Shown here: one piece after another, positions 43,202 through 50,932 of the stretch
Position numbering within the stretch: the stretch's first letter is position 1
Layout of the letters: each line of letters opens with the position of its first letter
From: JAQBGV01 sp032128395
GTDB taxonomy: Bacteria > Planctomycetota > UBA8108 > UBA1146
NCBI GenBank assembly: GCA_032128395.1
Contig: JAQBGV010000184.1
Coordinates: 1-64,000 of the forward strand
Length of the DNA stretch: 64,000 nt
Direction: 5' to 3'
The notes under the pieces: model-generated
Told to the model about the DNA's origin: nothing
Databases searched by the model: none
Seen by the model: the letters and a program-made list of their open reading frames with translations, nothing else
Translations under genes and position numbers: made by a program

Positions 43202-43870
43202 CTAGTCGTAGAGATCGTCCCCGCGTGCTCCGCGATCGAGCGTGCCGTTCTCGGAGACGCTCTCGTCGAGGCAATTCGGGCCGGTCGAGTAGACTCGCCA
43301 GCTTCCGTCCTCGGCGAGGAGGCGGTAGGGCGCTCCGAACGGATCGAGCAAGCTACCCACAGGGGAGATCGGAATTCCCTCGAATGCCTTCGGGTCCGCG
43401 GCGCGCAACGTCTCACCCCATCGCTCGATCAGGGGACTCCCGCCGGGGGCCGGCAGGTGCTTCTCGACCGCGCTCTGGATCTTCTCGATCTGGTCGTGGG
43501 TCTGGTCGATGAGCTTGAGTTGAGCTCGCCCCCCCGACAGCGTCCCGATCATGAGCTCCACGGCGAGGAGGAGGACGAAAACGACGCCGATCAGGAACGG
43601 GAGAAGCGCCAGCGAGACACGTCGGGGGTGCCCGCTCGCAGACCGGAGCGGTTCGCGGAACTGGAGATGGCGCGGCGGTGGCGACTCGATCCTGCCGAGC
43701 TGCCAACGAAGGAGCTCCTGGTCGAGGCGGATCGCGTCTGCAAGCTCCCGGCAACTCCAGCAGCGCTGCAGATGGTCCTCGGCCTCGACCGAGGTCAGAT
43801 CCTCACAGACCCATGCCTCGAGCGCGCGCCGGCACTCCTCCGGGAGCACGCCGGGGGAATTCGTGCTCAT
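43202..43870 (-). CDS. Anti-sigma factor with pseudopilin-like C-terminus
   Basis: 222 residues. H33-x3-C37-x2-C40 (EDHLQRCWSCREL) is the zinc-binding anti-sigma motif, with one membrane helix (LALLPFLIGVVFVLLLAVELMIG, about 86-108). The exported C-terminus ends PVGSLLDPFGAPYRLLAEDG followed by YSTGPN, the pattern found at the end of GspG-type major pseudopilins (DPWGxPY...S.GPD). This fusion is unusual. The gene is coupled to the sigma gene upstream by ATGA overlap. Whether the last domain senses the secretion machinery is speculation. Confidence 0.75.
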   Translation of the reverse strand: MSTNSPGVLPEECRRALEAWVCEDLTSVEAEDHLQRCWSCRELADAIRLDQELLRWQLGRIESPPPRHLQFREPLRSASGHPRRVSLALLPFLIGVVFVLLLAVELMIGTLSGGRAQLKLIDQTHDQIEKIQSAVEKHLPAPGGSPLIERWGETLRAADPKAFEGIPISPVGSLLDPFGAPYRLLAEDGSWRVYSTGPNCLDESVSENGTLDRGARGDDLYD

Positions 43871-44508
43871 TCTCGATCTCCTTCTCCGGAATCTGTCTTT
43901 TCGACCTCCCGCGATTCCCGCGGCAGGGATTCCTTCGCGAGCCTCTCGCGGAGGAGCAGATGCGCACGAAAGATCCGGTTCCGGATCGTTCCCTCCGGCT
44001 CTTCGAGGAGTCGCGCGATCTGAGCCGGGGTCAGCCCCGACCAGTATCTCAGGATCAAGACCGTGCGGTACAGCTCGGGGATCTCCCCGAGAATCGTGCG
44101 GAGAGCCTCTGCTCGCTGCGGGTCGAGCCCAGGCTCGCCAGCGCTCACCTCGGCGGGTTCTTCACGCTCGGGTAGCCGGGTCTCGGGCCTCACCCCGAAC
44201 CATCGGTGCGAGTCGATCACCTTTCTCGACGCGATCGCGAGTATCCAGGAGACCGCGCTCTCCGAATTCCGCAGTGAGCCACGCTTCTCCCAGGCCTGGA
44301 GAAAGCTCTCCTGAGTCAGATCCTCGGCTCGCTCTCGGTCCGAAATCCGCTGCCGGATGAAGACGTAGACGAGCCCCCAGAGTTGCTCGACAACCCGGTG
44401 GAAGGCTTCGCGATCCCCCGCGAAGGCGAGCCGGAGGGTATCCGGATCGGGTCGGTGTCGTTTCCCACCCTGCTCGTTGGTCCGATCCTCGGCCTCCTCC
44501 GAGCACAT
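43867..44508 (-). CDS. ECF-type RNA polymerase sigma factor
   Basis: 213 residues. Region 2 is LAFAGDREAFHRVVEQLWGLVYVFIRQRISDRERAEDLTQESFLQAWEK and region 4 is GEIPELYRTVLILRYWSGLTPAQIARLLEEPEGTIRNRIFRA (each long; key parts are DLTQESFLQAW and LTPAQIARLL). The N- and C-terminal tails are charged and disordered. ATG 44508 gives the full region 2. It is paired with the membrane anti-sigma gene directly downstream. Confidence 0.9.
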   Translation of the reverse strand: MCSEEAEDRTNEQGGKRHRPDPDTLRLAFAGDREAFHRVVEQLWGLVYVFIRQRISDRERAEDLTQESFLQAWEKRGSLRNSESAVSWILAIASRKVIDSHRWFGVRPETRLPEREEPAEVSAGEPGLDPQRAEALRTILGEIPELYRTVLILRYWSGLTPAQIARLLEEPEGTIRNRIFRAHLLLRERLAKESLPRESREVEKTDSGEGDRE

Positions 44509-44690
44509 CCTGAGGTCCCTTCGACCGAGGGGAGTCGTGTCGCATCCACCCGCAGCTGGAGACGTTGCGGCGACGGGGCCGTTGCTCCTCCGTTTGACGC
44601 CGGCTCGTACCCCATCATAGGCTTCCTCAAGGAACCATCGATGGATCGAACCTCACCAGATCCTCGGACACAGGATGGGGAACGGGTGCA

Positions 44691-45695
44691 ATGGCGAAGA
44701 AGAAGAAGAGCGAAGAAGAGTTGTCTCCGGCGATGCAGACGGAGGACCTGACCGGTGCATTCCCCCCGGGGGACTTCACCGGCTCCTTCCCGACCGAAGG
44801 GCTCGGCCATCCGGTCGGCGCGACCGGGGAGCATGGGCTCCGGACCGAAGGTCACTCCGGTGACCTTGGCATGCCGACGGAGGGATTCACGGGTGAGCAG
44901 CCGATCCCGACGGAGGGTTTTACTTCCTCCTACGGCATGCCCACCAGCAGCATGACCGGGGACCATGGCATTTTGCCCACGGAGGGATTCATCGCGCATG
45001 GAGCACCGATGGGAGGCCAGGAGCTCGATGAACTCGATGACGTGCTCGTTCTCCTCCCGGAGGAAGACGACGTACGGGGCTACACCGGCGAGGTGATCCG
45101 CACCGAGGGGATGGGTGATCCGACGATCCAAGCGACGACCGGGTACGTGCCTTCGAGCGAGTCCCCGACCGGGATCGAGGATGTCCAACTCCTTTCACAG
45201 CATCCCGACTTCGGGTTGCACCCAGTCGACACTCTCCCTGACGCGCAGGTCCTCGAAGAGCTCCCCGACATCGAAGATGTCGAGGACATCACCTCCCTCG
45301 TCGAGGAGGCAGTCGCCTACGACCTCCCCCCGCCGATGGCGGACTTCGAAGATGAGTTCGGCGCGATGCCGAGCCGCTCCGGTCGCCGTCGAAGCGGCTT
45401 CGGCGCGTTTCTCCGTATTGCCGCCGCGGCCGCGTTGCTCGTGACCGGGGTTCTCTACGGACCGGAGCTCTACGACCGCTATCTCGAGCAGGGCAACACA
45501 GCCCTCGCGAGCGGCTCGAACGGCGGCGGTGGCACGTCCACGGGCCCACCCGTGGCGATCACCGATCCCGTCACCACTGGCCCGGGATCCGGTGACCCAG
45601 GGGCCGGTGTCCATCCGGTCCAGGTCCAGTTTCGGGATTGGGTCGATGGGGTGTTGGCCGCAAACTTCGGGACCAACGTCCCGTCGGATCGATAG
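44691..45695 (+). CDS. Acidic single-pass membrane protein with PTEGFTG repeats, unknown
   Basis: 334 residues. After a basic start (MAKKKKSEEE) the first ~110 residues contain degenerate repeats around TEG/FTG: LTGAFPPGDFTGSFPTEG, MPTEGFTGEQPIPTEGFTSS and LPTEGFIAHG. A strongly acidic region follows (LDDVLVLLPEEDDV, LPDIEDVEDITSLVEEAV). A membrane helix (FLRIAAAAALLVTGVLYG, about 240-257) precedes a Gly/Thr-rich outer tail. The topology is probably cytoplasmic repeat region, helix, short exterior. No family recognised. It is divergent from the sigma gene and 18 nt upstream of a lipoprotein gene. Confidence 0.72.
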   Translation: MAKKKKSEEELSPAMQTEDLTGAFPPGDFTGSFPTEGLGHPVGATGEHGLRTEGHSGDLGMPTEGFTGEQPIPTEGFTSSYGMPTSSMTGDHGILPTEGFIAHGAPMGGQELDELDDVLVLLPEEDDVRGYTGEVIRTEGMGDPTIQATTGYVPSSESPTGIEDVQLLSQHPDFGLHPVDTLPDAQVLEELPDIEDVEDITSLVEEAVAYDLPPPMADFEDEFGAMPSRSGRRRSGFGAFLRIAAAAALLVTGVLYGPELYDRYLEQGNTALASGSNGGGGTSTGPPVAITDPVTTGPGSGDPGAGVHPVQVQFRDWVDGVLAANFGTNVPSDR

Positions 45696-45713
45696 AAGGG
45701 AGCGAGGAGCCCA

Positions 45714-46628
45714 ATGAAGCGCTACCTGATCGGGACCACATTTGCCTCTCTGCTGCTCGTCCTCGCCTGCTCGGCCCCGGCCGAGGCGGGAAGCGTCTTC
45801 CTGAAGAACGGCTACATCCTTCAGGGCCGGATCGTCGAGCGCGGCGAGGGAGTCGTCGTCCTCGGATGGCAGAACGGCAGAGTGACGATCCACGATCGAT
45901 TCATCGATGAAGTCCTCCTGGATCCCTCCGAGGAGGAGATGATTCGCAGCAAGCGAGAGCTCGATGCGGTCGAAGCGGAGCAGACCGCCGTCGCGATCGA
46001 GGACTTCACCCTACGAAGCAATGAGGTGATCGCCCTTCCGGTGAGTTACCAGTCGATCCTCACACGCGACACGTCTGATCCGGGGACTCCGATCGGCCCC
46101 GGCGGGGCCATGACCATCGTGGATCCACTCGCCCAGGTGACGACCGATCCCAGGGGATCGACCCCTGGAACCGTGGTCGGAGTCGTCCCGAGTCCCTCCG
46201 ATTTGGAAAAAATATTTCCGGCTCTCGGGGTGGCGATCGAGGTCCCCGAAGGGTGGCGGGTCGATGAGAAGCCCGACTCGCTGCGAGTCGGATTGGTGGG
46301 GAAGCCCGCAGTCGCCGCGCTCACCGTCGACCTCTGGCACGGGAAGAACCTCAAGGCACTCGAGGCTCTCCGCATCATCGAAGACAGTCTCACCTCGAGC
46401 TTTCCGTCCGCCTCGATCGAAGCGGGTGCGGAGATGGTCATCGGCGGAAAAGCCGCGATTTCATTGGTCTGCCGCGATACGGAGAGGCGAATCGGGTGCC
46501 GTCAAAATGTGATCGAGACGTTGAACGGAGTGTTCGTGCTGGGCATGTACCTCCCGCTCGATGCCGATCCGACGATGGCACTCGCACTCGATGATGTTCT
46601 GACTTCGCTTCGCTTCATCTCCGAGTAG
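45714..46628 (+). CDS. Probable exported lipoprotein with an SH3/LSm-like N-terminal unit
   Basis: 304 residues. The signal peptide ends with a lipobox-like LVLAC; cleavage by signal peptidase I after AEA is also possible. Residues about 26-65 (VFLKNGYILQGRIVERGEGVVVLG) repeat the K/H-x-G-x2-x-GRI unit of the TPR metallopeptidase at 30115-31908. The last ~130 residues, IFPALGVAIEVPEGWRVDEK through LDDVLTSLRFI, resemble periplasmic domains that follow a PsbP-like or DUF1795-like pattern. Exact function unknown. It is 18 nt after the repeat-rich membrane protein, probably in the same operon, and followed by a hairpin. Confidence 0.75.
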   Translation: MKRYLIGTTFASLLLVLACSAPAEAGSVFLKNGYILQGRIVERGEGVVVLGWQNGRVTIHDRFIDEVLLDPSEEEMIRSKRELDAVEAEQTAVAIEDFTLRSNEVIALPVSYQSILTRDTSDPGTPIGPGGAMTIVDPLAQVTTDPRGSTPGTVVGVVPSPSDLEKIFPALGVAIEVPEGWRVDEKPDSLRVGLVGKPAVAALTVDLWHGKNLKALEALRIIEDSLTSSFPSASIEAGAEMVIGGKAAISLVCRDTERRIGCRQNVIETLNGVFVLGMYLPLDADPTMALALDDVLTSLRFISE

Positions 46629-46636
46629 CCGATGGC

Positions 46637-46673
46637 GCGTGGTGGGGTCGCCGAGTGCGCGACTCCACCACGC
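46637..46673 (+). terminator. Hairpin terminator after the lipoprotein gene
   Basis: GCGTGGTGGGGTCG (46637-46650) pairs with CGACTCCACCACGC (46660-46673), 14 bp with one G-T pair and a 9-nt loop, starting 9 nt after the stop. No T-run follows. Confidence 0.6.
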
Positions 46674-46747
46674 GACCGTCGCCCAATCTTCGCGACGCGC
46701 ACCGACGCGAAGCTCCCATCCCAAAACTCCATTGAACCTGCGGGTCC

Positions 46748-46766
46748 CCTCGTTACGATAACGAGG
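46748..46766. promoter_or_regulatory. Perfect 19-bp palindrome, possible operator
   Basis: CCTCGTTACGATAACGAGG: two 8-bp arms around CGA. The size and AT-rich inner arms suit a dimeric repressor, but no neighbouring regulator gene or promoter pins down its role. Confidence 0.4.
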
Positions 46767-46835
46767 TCTCGGGAGGGCGTTCCCTCGTGGGTCGCTCGAC
46801 CGGCGCACAGCACGACGCGCGCGCAGCACTTCTTC

Positions 46836-46861
46836 GCGCGAGTTTTTGGCGCGAGTTTTTG
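46836..46861. repeat. 13-bp tandem duplication
   Basis: GCGCGAGTTTTTG occurs twice in direct succession (46836-46848 and 46849-46861), with exact identity. Confidence 0.85.
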
Positions 46862-47322
46862 GCGCCAAGTGCAACACGCCGGACTGCGATCTGTCGAGAG
46901 TCGTCCATGAGCCCGAGGGGCGTGTGGACCCCCGCGAAGGGTCCGCGTCAGGATCGCGGCGTGGGAGAGTCAAGAGATCTCACTCTCGGAGTTCTCACTC
47001 TCTCGAGGGGTCGTCACTAGACGGCACCACGCGGTCGGAGCACAACGGCGCGTTGTCCCGCCGCTGGCTCTCGATCAGGGGAGGACAGCCCCCGGGGGCA
47101 GAATTGCTTCGGAGGAAGAGGATCGCGCGGAGGAAGGACGGGGCTCAGGCCCTGGTTTCCGGATTCTGGGCTCAGGAGGACGCTTCCTTACCCTCTCGGT
47201 CCCCGTGGTCATCCACGGGTGGCCGCGGTCCGGTGCAAATTCGACCGGGCAGAACGACGCGTTTTGGAGTTTGGGGTGCTCCTGTTGTTCCGATGGGCCG
47301 CGCATTCACTACTTGCATCATT

Positions 47323-47382
47323 GGCACTCGAATCATGGGCCCTCGAATCGACGGCACTCGAGTCATCGGGCTCACATTCCCA
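47323..47382. repeat. 15-bp degenerate tandem array upstream of the histone-like gene
   Basis: Units GGCACTCGAATCATG, GGCCCTCGAATCGAC, GGCACTCGAGTCATC and a weaker fourth run at exact 15-bp spacing. The array ends about 125 nt before the ATG of the lysine-rich gene. Confidence 0.75.
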
Positions 47383-47507
47383 ACCAGCAGGTGCGCAAGA
47401 AATTGCGCGTCGTCCGTCGGGGGCGACGCCGAGTAACGAATCGTGTCCCTTGTGGGGATACGAGGCATCAGGATTGAGGGGGATTCCCCCTGAAGGAGTG
47501 TTTCACG

Positions 47508-47807
47508 ATGGCGAAGAAGAGAGCGGCGAAGAAGAAGACTGCGAAGCGGAAGACTGCGAAGCGGAAGACTGCGAAGCGGAAGACTGCGAAGCGGAAGACT
47601 GCGAAGCGGAAGACCAAGAAGAAGGCGGCAAAGAAGACGACCGCCAAGCGTAAGACGAAGAAGAAGGCTGCGAAGAAGACCGCGAAGCGGAAGACCAAGA
47701 AGAAGGCGGCGAGTAAGAAAACCGCCAAGAAGAGGACCGCAAAGCGGAAGACCAAGAAGAAGGCGGCGCGTAAGAAGACCGCCAAGAAGGCGACTACGTC
47801 AAAGTAA
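47508..47807 (+). CDS. Histone-H1-like lysine-rich DNA-binding protein
   Basis: 99 residues made almost only of Lys, Ala, Thr and Arg in KTAKR and KTKKKAAKK units, like eukaryotic H1 tails and the chlamydial Hc1/Hc2 and related bacterial proteins that bind and condense DNA non-specifically. AAGGAG lies 11 nt before ATG 47508. Five exact 15-bp copies of GCGAAGCGGAAGACT (47541-47615) encode the first repeats, so length may vary. No globular domain is present. The opposite-frame reading rich in Cys/Glu is a shadow. Confidence 0.85.
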   Translation: MAKKRAAKKKTAKRKTAKRKTAKRKTAKRKTAKRKTKKKAAKKTTAKRKTKKKAAKKTAKRKTKKKAASKKTAKKRTAKRKTKKKAARKKTAKKATTSK

Positions 47808-47993
47808 CGGGGCCCGCCACCGACCATCGTCCCTGGCGGTCCGGGAAGAAGGGAACCTCGACCTCGCCCACGAAGCCGAAGTACGACTTCTGGGGCTACA
47901 CGGTTTGAGGTTTCGGATTCCCCGCCCGCCGGGCGAGCGTCGGCTGCGCGGGCGTTCCGGGGTGATTGCGCGAGAGGCCTCGGCCTGTCGCCG

Positions 47994-48031
47994 GAAGGGG
48001 TGGGGGCGTGGTCCCCACCCCTTCTTCCTTT
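47994..48031 (+). terminator. Intrinsic terminator
   Basis: A perfect 12-bp stem (GAAGGGGTGGGG with CCCCACCCCTTC) around GCGTGGT, followed by TTCCTTTGTG. It is about 190 nt after the histone-like stop, so that transcript has a long 3' end. Confidence 0.8.
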
Positions 48032-48649
48032 GTGCGCCTTGTCCCGGCGCTGTCAACTGAGCCTAATGAAAGTCCGTCTGCGACTTTGCAACGCTTTCTG
48101 AACCGCCGAGTACGGAGCCGTACGCACGGTGGCGCGGGAGCTGAGAGGGGTGACCCCCCCTCGACCAGAACCCCACTCCGAGCCTGCCCCAGTGAGTTGC
48201 CCTCGCCGGACCCGCGGCCACGATCCTCCGCGAAATCCTCCTTGCCCCCTGAGAAACGGTGGGTTCGCCGGGTCCGGCTCCCTCACCATGGAGGAGGGGT
48301 ACCCCTGGTGATATGATCCATTTCTGGATCGTCGCTCCCGCTGGAGGGGGCGTGAGCCTTCAGATGTCTTGGGTGCTGATGGACTTGAGTGTGGATGGAC
48401 TTGAAGGCTGGTGGAACTGAGCGCGAGTGGACCTGAGGGGGTGTGGATCCCAGGTCCAATCCGGTTTCGAACGCTGCCCGCGCCAGTATCTTGCGAGAGC
48501 GGGACTCGCCCATCTTCGGGAGTTGATCTCGCGGTTCTCAGGTGACTTCACCGAGGCGAAGCCGATCACGAAAGTCGCTCCGCACCCACCATGGCTCGCC
48601 GAAGTCGATCTTCTCTGGACCCATCGAAGAAGGAAGAGAGAGCGATTCC
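48032..48649. other. Non-coding region ahead of the PKD/dockerin gene
   Basis: About 620 bp with no supported gene. It contains a possible -10 (TATGAT, 48312-48317) that overlaps an inverted repeat GATCCA-TTTC-TGGATC (48315-48330), then an array of 16-bp repeats (48378-48450). No good -35 is seen. The arrangement suggests a regulated promoter about 330 nt upstream of the gene, but this is inference. Confidence 0.45.
48378..48450. repeat. 16-17 bp degenerate tandem array upstream of the secreted-protein gene
   Basis: Four successive units (GATGGACTTGAGTGTG, GATGGACTTGAAGGCTG, GTGGAACTGAGCGCGA, GTGGACCTGAGGGGGT) and a partial fifth share a GGACYTGAG core at 16-17 bp spacing. Confidence 0.75.
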
Positions 48650-50755
48650 ATGCGAGTGTGTTGCCCGACCACGCTCCGATCGCGGCCGCTGTTCCTTTCC
48701 GCGGTTCCGCCTCTCTACCACACTCTGGGGGTGGTGTTCCTTCTCAGCTTCGTCCTCGGCTCGGCACCCGCCGTCGGGCAGACCTTCAACGCGGAGGCGA
48801 CGCTCTCGACCGCGGATCCCGACGACATCACTATGCGGATCTTCCAGTCGGGGCACCTCTACATCGCATTCGTCGAGTCGAACGAGGTATTTCTCCAAGA
48901 AGGTCCGAACTTCGCTGAGTTTCCCCCTTCGATGGGTACCCCCGGGGTCGCCCAGCGACACCCTGGGATCGCGATTTCCCTTCCGGGCGCGCTCACTGTG
49001 TTCTGGGAGGAAGACGACGCGAGTCCGGGGGCGACTGGACCGGAGATCCTCTACCGGGTGAGTGTCGGTGGAGGCCTCGGTTCGCCGACGGCACTCGATC
49101 CCAGCCCGCTCCCCGACCTGGAGCCTGCTCTCGCGACGGACGTCGGTTTCGGAAGCCGGGATGTGGTTTGGACTCATGACCCGATCGGGGGGCCCCCCGA
49201 GATCTACTTCAGCATCGATCTGGCGCCGGGGACCTCGGTCGCAGTGGGGGAGGAACCGGCTCTCGCGACCTTCGATGGCATCGGCCACGAGCTGGTCTAC
49301 CGTCGGAGCGGCAGCGTGTTCCAGCGCTCTCGGGTGGGTGGGAATTGGAGCCCCGAGACGCAGATCTCCGGGCTCCTCACCGGGGTGTCTGCACCTCAGG
49401 TCGAGCGCGATGCCTTCGGGGCGGTCCACGCGATCTTCCTCTCCGGCGGAAAAACTTGGTACGTGCGCCGCCCCTCCGGAGGAGGATTCACCGCTCCGAT
49501 CGAGGTGACTCCGGGAGTATTCGATGTCACTGAGGCGCAGCTGGTCGTCGAGGATGGCGGGAGCGTTCACGTTTTCTATCTCTCCGGCGGCGACATCTGG
49601 CGCCGCGAGGGTTCGCTCGGGATCTTCGATGCGAACACGAACCTCACGCTCACCCCGGGCGACCCGGAAGACCGCTTCGCGGCCGGGGTGGACGGGCTGG
49701 GTTCCCTCCACCTCGCCTACCGGCGCGCTGGCCTCCTCCGGTACCGCAACAACGCGCCCCCGCCGGTCGCCGCAATCTCGATCGCACCGGCGATCGGCGA
49801 GGTGCCGCACAATGTGACCTTCACGGATCTCTCCACCGGGGAGATCGAGGAGTGGTTGTGGCAGTTCGGGGACGGTGAGGTTTCATCGCAGATCCATCCC
49901 ACTCACGTATACCTGGTTCCGGGGAACTACACGATCACTCTCGAGGTCTCCGGTCCGGGGGGCACCGATTCCATCACTGTGCCATCCGGAGTGCAGGTCT
50001 TTCCGCCGAGCAACGTGATCCGGGTCCCGTCGGTCTCCGTACTGCAGGGTCAGTCGAACGTGACGCTTCCCGTCCTCTCGACCCACGTCGACCCGCTCCA
50101 GGGCTATCAGAACGGCATGATCTGGGATCCGACCGTCCTTCATCTCCAAGAGGCGACGATCGTCGGGACTGCGACCGAGGCGTTGTTCGCGGAGTTTCTG
50201 GTCATCAACCTGGTCGCTGGGCCGAACGGGCCGGAGGGCCTCACCATGGGAGTGGTGTTCGACACCATTCCTCCGTTCGACGGGCGGGTCATCCTCCCCG
50301 GGGTCGACCATCGCACTCTCCACCTCGTGTTCGATGTCGACGGCGGGGCTCCGCCGAACGAGACGACCCTGATCGAGTTCGTAGACACGTTCGGCCAGCC
50401 GCCCGTGCTCAATATCTTCATCGTCGGCGGCGTCAGTCAAACTCCGTTCCCGATCGCCGGGGAGATCCTCATCCTTCCGTTCGTGCTGCCTCCCCCGATC
50501 GCATTCCTGCGAGGGGACTTCGAGAGCGATCAGCTGATCGTGATCAGCGACGCGATCAATCTCCTCGCGTACCTCTTCGGCGGCGGGATGCCCCCCTTCT
50601 GCGCGGACTCCGGAGATGTGAACGATAGCGGCACGATCGACCTCTCCGACCCGATCTATCTGCTCAATTTCCTCTTCGTCGGAGGAAATCCGCCCCCGTA
50701 CCCGTGGCCGTCCGGGGGCTACGATCCGACCGCGGACACACTCCCCGGGTGCTGA
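48650..50755 (+). CDS. Secreted PKD-domain protein with cohesin-like and dockerin-like C-terminus
   Basis: 701 residues. A signal peptide (TLGVVFLLSFVLGSAPAVG, cleavage near residue 43) is followed by a repeat-rich beta region (about 45-365) with YxGG-type blades, e.g. FLSGGKTWYVRRPSGGG, a PKD domain (about 370-447; VTFTDLSTGEIEEWLWQFGD), a domain like cohesins (about 458-615; SNVTLPVLSTHVDPLQGYQN), and two dockerin-like units near the end (DLSDPIYLLNFLFVGGNPPP and a more diverged copy before it). Such tails are frequent in planctomycete-type secreted proteins. ATG 48650 is chosen over an upstream in-frame ATG (48542) because it begins the signal peptide. Likely cell-surface attachment or enzyme anchoring; no catalytic domain was seen. 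Confidence 0.85.
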   Translation: MRVCCPTTLRSRPLFLSAVPPLYHTLGVVFLLSFVLGSAPAVGQTFNAEATLSTADPDDITMRIFQSGHLYIAFVESNEVFLQEGPNFAEFPPSMGTPGVAQRHPGIAISLPGALTVFWEEDDASPGATGPEILYRVSVGGGLGSPTALDPSPLPDLEPALATDVGFGSRDVVWTHDPIGGPPEIYFSIDLAPGTSVAVGEEPALATFDGIGHELVYRRSGSVFQRSRVGGNWSPETQISGLLTGVSAPQVERDAFGAVHAIFLSGGKTWYVRRPSGGGFTAPIEVTPGVFDVTEAQLVVEDGGSVHVFYLSGGDIWRREGSLGIFDANTNLTLTPGDPEDRFAAGVDGLGSLHLAYRRAGLLRYRNNAPPPVAAISIAPAIGEVPHNVTFTDLSTGEIEEWLWQFGDGEVSSQIHPTHVYLVPGNYTITLEVSGPGGTDSITVPSGVQVFPPSNVIRVPSVSVLQGQSNVTLPVLSTHVDPLQGYQNGMIWDPTVLHLQEATIVGTATEALFAEFLVINLVAGPNGPEGLTMGVVFDTIPPFDGRVILPGVDHRTLHLVFDVDGGAPPNETTLIEFVDTFGQPPVLNIFIVGGVSQTPFPIAGEILILPFVLPPPIAFLRGDFESDQLIVISDAINLLAYLFGGGMPPFCADSGDVNDSGTIDLSDPIYLLNFLFVGGNPPPYPWPSGGYDPTADTLPGC

Positions 50756-50785
50756 CCCTCCCCGATGGAGCTCGCGATCGGGCTC

Positions 50786-50849
50786 GATCCGAGGACTGGG
50801 TAGATCGAGAACTGGGCAGATCGAGAACTGGGTAGATCAAGGACTGGGG
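50786..50849. repeat. 16-bp tandem array downstream of the secreted-protein gene
   Basis: GATCCGAGGACTGGGTA, GATCGAGAACTGGGCA, GATCGAGAACTGGGTA and GATCAAGGACTGGGG run head to tail. It lies in the 177-bp gap before the efflux operon and resembles the array at 48378-48450 in period and in the GGACTGGG/GGACYTGAG core. Confidence 0.85.
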
Positions 50850-50932
50850 TCGGAAGGTCCACTCGCGTATACTCGCCTTCCACCGATCCGCGTCCCGGTC
50901 CCGAGAGGACCCCCAACCGGAGATCCCCCCGA

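Larger units (their letters stand above)
46674..47507. other. Gene-poor region upstream of the histone-like gene
   Basis: About 830 bp without a supported gene; the open frames found here are short, biased and lack ribosome sites. It contains a palindrome (46748-46766), a 13-bp tandem duplication (46836-46861) and a 15-bp tandem array (47323-47382). It may be a long regulatory leader or degenerate sequence. Confidence 0.5.

Noticed and set aside
47323..47382. CRISPR array
   Set aside because: The units are contiguous 15-mers without spacers, and no cas gene is in the window.
47219..47653. Frame rich in CEAED repeats
   Set aside because: It is the shadow of the lysine-rich repeat gene in another frame.
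47846..47908. Possible C-terminal fragment ending KYDFWGYTV
   Set aside because: There is no start codon in the frame and a stop lies upstream. It could only be a frameshifted tail of the histone-like gene, which I cannot show.
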